Source of the DNA: CAYYJR01 sp964472305
GTDB lineage: Bacteria; Armatimonadota; Hebobacteria; CAIYQO01
Reading direction: 5' to 3'
Assembly (NCBI GenBank): GCA_964472305.1
Contig: CAYYJR010000003.1
Location: forward strand, 1 to 64,000
Length of the DNA stretch: 64,000 nucleotides
Part shown: positions 60,874 through 64,000 of the stretch, piece after piece
Layout: each line of letters opens with the position of its first letter
Position numbering within the stretch: position 1 is the stretch's first letter
Translations under genes and position numbers: made by a program
Notes under the pieces: model-generated
Told to the model about the DNA's origin: nothing
The model's input: the letters and a program-made list of their open reading frames with translations, nothing else
Database searches by the model: none

Positions 60874-62298
60874 GTGACCAAACCTCTCGAACCACTCGAG
60901 CTGCAATCCGGCACCGGGGGTGCGTCTGAATCGAAGGAGATCGGCGTGCTCCAGGCGTTCTGGGAGTTATTCAGCTCGATGAAAACCGCGATTATGCTGC
61001 TGCTGGTGCTGGCAGGAGTGTCGATGTTCATTACGTTCTTCAAGCGCGATAATGACGCGGCGCGGCTGTATCAATCGACCGGATATCTGATGCTGCTTAG
61101 CCTGATCGGCATCAACCTGGCGGTGTGCAGCATCAATCGCTTCGGGCTGGCCTGGCGCCGTTCGTTCGCGCCGTCGCTGGATGTCACGCCCGCGCAGTTG
61201 AAAAACGCCCCCGCCGTTCTCGCCATCAGTGTCCCCAGCACGCCGGAGGCGGCGGCGATGCAAGTGACCGCCGTGCTGCGGGCACGCTCGTATGCCGTCA
61301 TGCAGCAGGTGAAAGATGGCGCGGTGATGCTTTACGCGACGAAAGGCCGTCTGAGCATCTGGGGACCCTACCTGACGCATGTCAGTCTGCTGGTGATCTT
61401 TCTGGGAGCGATTTATGGCGGGCGCTTCGGCTTCGACGGCTTCATCAACGTGGTCGAGGGGACAGCCAACGACCGTTACATCGCCAATCGCACCCGCGAG
61501 CCCGTGGATTTGCCGTTCACGGTGAAGCTGCTCTCCTTTACTATTGAGCACGATGCACGGCACAATCCGGTGGCCTACAAGAGCGACCTGGAGATTCACG
61601 AGGGTGACCGCGTTGTGGCGCACAAGGTGATCGACGTCAACCGCCCGCTCACCTACAAAGGCATCTCCTTCTTTCAGGCGGATTACGGACTGGTCGAACT
61701 GGTGATAAACATCACCGCACCGGACGGAACGTCACGCCGTCTGCCGGTCAGTATCACCACCGGCGACGGCGACAACGGCAAGGTATATCGCCTGGATGAC
61801 CCGTCGTATCAGACGCTCACATTCGGATCGCACAGCCTTACCGTGTATGCCCATCGCCTGGTGCCCGACTATCGCAAAGGCCAGGAAGACCGCGGCACCA
61901 GTCTGCCGATCAACCCGGCCGTCGAGTTACAGGTGAGTGAGCGGTTTCCCCAATCCCGCGGCAGGGATGCCTGGACGTCGCTGGGTTGGGTGCCGGTCGG
62001 GCAGACCGTCTCCTACCAGGGGTATCGTCTTACACTGGAGCGAGTGGTCAAGTATACCGGCCTTTCGGTGGCGTGCAATCCGGGCCTTCCGGTCATCTAC
62101 TTCGGTTTCGCGCTGTTGGTTCTCGGTGTTTTCACTTCGTTTTACCTGACACACCGGGTGTTGCGGGTACATATCTCCGCCGCGGATGCGCAGGCAAACG
62201 TCGTCGTCGGCGCCATCTCGCGGGCGGATCCCGTCATCTTTGCACAGGATCTGGCAAGGTTGAAGCACGCATTGACGCGGGGATCGGCGGCAGTATGA
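60874..62298 (+). CDS. resB: ResB-like cytochrome c biogenesis protein
   Basis: A 474-residue ResB/Ccs1 protein of system II cytochrome c maturation. It has N-terminal spans (MKTAIMLLLVLAGVSMFITF, LMLLSLIGINLAVC), a large periplasmic beta domain (about 180-400) and a last span (VIYFGFALLVLGVFTSFYL). The motifs DVNRPLTYKGISFFQADYG and SLGWVPVG fit the family. ResB works with CcsA to carry heme and attach it to apocytochromes. The GTG at 60874 is chosen because GGAGGAG lies just before it; the upstream ATG at 60823 has no ribosome site. The ccsA gene follows 28 bp later. Confidence 0.92.
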   Translation: MTKPLEPLELQSGTGGASESKEIGVLQAFWELFSSMKTAIMLLLVLAGVSMFITFFKRDNDAARLYQSTGYLMLLSLIGINLAVCSINRFGLAWRRSFAPSLDVTPAQLKNAPAVLAISVPSTPEAAAMQVTAVLRARSYAVMQQVKDGAVMLYATKGRLSIWGPYLTHVSLLVIFLGAIYGGRFGFDGFINVVEGTANDRYIANRTREPVDLPFTVKLLSFTIEHDARHNPVAYKSDLEIHEGDRVVAHKVIDVNRPLTYKGISFFQADYGLVELVINITAPDGTSRRLPVSITTGDGDNGKVYRLDDPSYQTLTFGSHSLTVYAHRLVPDYRKGQEDRGTSLPINPAVELQVSERFPQSRGRDAWTSLGWVPVGQTVSYQGYRLTLERVVKYTGLSVACNPGLPVIYFGFALLVLGVFTSFYLTHRVLRVHISAADAQANVVVGAISRADPVIFAQDLARLKHALTRGSAAV

Positions 62299-62326
62299 TT
62301 CGATCATTTCCGGAGGAACAACGTAC

Positions 62327-63154
62327 ATGACCGTTGCATGGGGAGCGATGCTCTTTATCATCGTGTTCTGGGTATATCTGGCGGCGACTGTCTGCTATCT
62401 GGCCTATCTGTCGAAGCCGCGGGAGTCGGTGGGTCGGGCCGGGCGTGCACTGCTGATGGTCGGCCTGGCGCTGCATACCGCCTCGCTGGTGGTGCGCACG
62501 GTCGCCCTCGGACGGCCGCCGTTTTTGACGATCTACGACTATTGCGTCTCCTGCCTGTGGGGGGCCATCGTGGTCTACCTGGTGCTGGAGACCGTCACAA
62601 AAAATCGATTCGTGGGCAGCTTCACGGTGCCACTGGTGACTTTCCTTGCCTATCTCACGTCGCGGCTGCCGGCGTTCGATACGGTAATCATGCCTGCCCT
62701 GCGCAGCGAGTGGCGCATTCCGCACATCGTGAGCGCCATTTTCGCTTACGGCGCCTTCGCGGTGGCGTTCGTGATGGCGCTGGTCTATTTATTGGCGACG
62801 AAAACGGAGAACGCGCCGGAATCGTTCTGGGCGCGGCGGTTACCCGCGTCGCCGGTAATCGATCATGCCATTTACCGCGTGGTTGCCTTCGGTTTCCTCA
62901 TGCAGACGCTGGTTATTGTGGTCGGGGCGTTATGGGCACAGGTGGCCTGGGGTCGCTTGTGGGGATGGGATCCGAAAGAAACCTGGTCGCTGATTACGTG
63001 GTTGATTTACGCGGCGTACCTGCATACGCGCAGCATGCTCGGGTGGCGGGGACAGCGGTCGGTGCTGATGGCGCTGTTCGGATTTATGGCGACCCTGTTC
63101 ACCCTGCTGGGCGTGAGCTATCTGTTGCCGGGCTTGCACAGTTACCTGCGGTAA
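62327..63154 (+). CDS. ccsA: CcsA/CcsB-type cytochrome c biogenesis protein
   Basis: A 275-residue membrane protein with about eight spans. The WWD heme-handling motif is WGRLWGWDPKETW (208-220), and IPHIVSAIFAYGAF (around H133) gives a conserved His near the membrane surface. It works with ResB to bring heme to apocytochrome c outside the cytoplasm. GGAGG precedes the ATG. hemA follows 33 bp later, which links heme supply and cytochrome maturation in one transcript. Naming varies (CcsA in plastids, CcsB or ResC in bacteria). Confidence 0.95.
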   Translation: MTVAWGAMLFIIVFWVYLAATVCYLAYLSKPRESVGRAGRALLMVGLALHTASLVVRTVALGRPPFLTIYDYCVSCLWGAIVVYLVLETVTKNRFVGSFTVPLVTFLAYLTSRLPAFDTVIMPALRSEWRIPHIVSAIFAYGAFAVAFVMALVYLLATKTENAPESFWARRLPASPVIDHAIYRVVAFGFLMQTLVIVVGALWAQVAWGRLWGWDPKETWSLITWLIYAAYLHTRSMLGWRGQRSVLMALFGFMATLFTLLGVSYLLPGLHSYLR

Positions 63155-63187
63155 GCTATTGTATGACAGCAGGGGAGAGACGCGCCA

Positions 63188-64000
63188 GTGCATGTAGCAG
63201 TCATCGGCTTGAATCACCAGACGGCTCCCATCGAACTCCGGGAACGATTTCGCATCGCGGAGACAGACCTGCCCGCGGCACTCGCCAACCTCGACCAGCT
63301 TGATGGCATCGCGGAATGTCTCATCCTCTCGACCTGCAACCGCACGGAGGTGTATCTCTGCGCGCCAACCCGCGCGGCAGACGCGGTGGTGACGCAATGG
63401 TTCGGTGAGTATTTCCAGCTTTCCGCGGACACGTATCAGCACCACCTGTATGCGCGGGCGGGTCATAAGGTTGCCGAACACCTCTTCCGGGTGGCGGCGG
63501 GCATCGACTCGCTGGTCACCGGAGATGCCCAGATTCTGGGGCAGGTGAAGGATGCGTATGCCACGGCATCCGGCGGCGGCTTCACCGGCTCGATCCTCAA
63601 TCCGCTGTTCCAACAAGCCATTGCCGTGGGTAAACGGGCACGAACGGAAACGGAAATCTGTTGCGGTGCCTTCTCCGTCGGCTCGGTGGCGGCACAATTG
63701 GCAAAATCGATCTTCGGCGAGTTGGACAATCGCTCGGTGCTGGTGGTGGGTGCCAGTGAAATCGGCGAGTTGACCGTCACTCACCTGGCGGCCTCCGGCG
63801 CCACCGCCATTATGGTGACCAACCGCACCTTCAGCCGTGCGCAGGAACTGGCGGCACGTTTCAATGGCCATGCGATTCCCTTTGAACAACTCACCACGGC
63901 GCTGGAGACGACGGATATCGTCATCTCCGCCACCGGCGCGCAGGAGCCGGTCATCACACAGAAGATGGTGGCGGCAGCCATGCGCACGCGCCGCGGACGT
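63188..64000 (+). CDS. hemA: Glutamyl-tRNA reductase, partial at the right edge
   Basis: The first 271 residues of glutamyl-tRNA reductase, which makes glutamate-1-semialdehyde from glutamyl-tRNA for tetrapyrrole synthesis. VIGLNHQTAPIELRE opens the protein, and the catalytic Cys is C50 in STCNRTE. GDAQILGQVKDAY replaces the more usual GExQILGQVK. The NADPH domain shows VLVVGASEIGELT. The start is GTG 63188, with GGGGAGAG upstream; an ATG two bases later is out of frame. The dimerisation domain lies outside the window. Confidence 0.95.
   Translation, partial: MHVAVIGLNHQTAPIELRERFRIAETDLPAALANLDQLDGIAECLILSTCNRTEVYLCAPTRAADAVVTQWFGEYFQLSADTYQHHLYARAGHKVAEHLFRVAAGIDSLVTGDAQILGQVKDAYATASGGGFTGSILNPLFQQAIAVGKRARTETEICCGAFSVGSVAAQLAKSIFGELDNRSVLVVGASEIGELTVTHLAASGATAIMVTNRTFSRAQELAARFNGHAIPFEQLTTALETTDIVISATGAQEPVITQKMVAAAMRTRRGR

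Overview
The window is about 62% G+C and shows dense bacterial coding with short intergenic gaps. A diderm cell plan is inferred from an LptF/LptG-type permease, an O-antigen ligase-like protein, beta-barrel-like secreted proteins and a system II cytochrome c maturation pair. The wealth of secreted concanavalin-like, CBM9 and TPR/Ig-like modular proteins, with GH36, GH4, GH94 and GH43-like enzymes, suggests a plant-polysaccharide-degrading heterotroph of the Armatimonadota/Planctomycetota/Lentisphaerota kind. The phylum is an inference; no rRNA or tRNA gene is visible.

Layout. 1-5.6 kb: two adjacent minus-strand genes for secreted TPR/Ig-like proteins, the first running off the left edge. 5.9-8.9 kb: a PAS-GGDEF diguanylate cyclase and a divergent GH36-like glycosidase. 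9.3-16 kb: a plus-strand run of a membrane protein, an O-antigen ligase-like protein, a small secreted beta-sandwich protein and a 1265-residue secreted protein. 16.4-21 kb: a GH4 glycosidase, a secreted esterase, a NYN-domain protein and an LptF/G-type permease. 21.4-25.4 kb: a DUF4011-type SF1 helicase with a degenerate nuclease-like domain, followed by a 49-residue Lmo0937-type membrane peptide. 26-30 kb: a nickel uptake cluster (nikR, a barrel-like protein, nikMN, nikQ, nikO). 30-36 kb: a barrel-like protein, an amidase, an S41 protease and two related secreted proteins. 36.1-44 kb: a decayed alcohol dehydrogenase, a small unknown gene, an FGE-like protein, two CBM9 proteins (one carrying a GH30-like domain that seems to lack its catalytic residues) and a duplicated CBM9 fragment. 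44.1-54.9 kb: a divergent cluster. The minus arm holds a class I-like HMG-CoA reductase, a BtaA-like aminocarboxypropyl transferase and a phytol/dolichol-kinase-like protein. The plus arm holds a formyltransferase, an alpha/beta hydrolase, an OleC-like ligase, a UbiA prenyltransferase and a PEP-synthase/rifampicin-phosphotransferase-like enzyme. 55-60.4 kb: a DUF1566 protein, a thioredoxin-like protein, and cellobiose phosphorylase with a GH43-like protein. 60.9-64 kb: resB, ccsA and hemA (cut by the right edge) behind a long structured leader.

The best candidate for an undescribed system is the 44.1-54.9 kb divergent cluster. Its enzymes together suggest a prenylated, aminocarboxypropylated and possibly N-formylated lipid or small molecule, and I know of no characterised pathway with this combination. 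Other points of interest are the GH30-like pseudoenzyme, a palindromic repeat shared by two convergent junctions, long hairpins without a T-run at most convergent gene ends, and recurrent extended -10 promoters of the form TGGTATANT.
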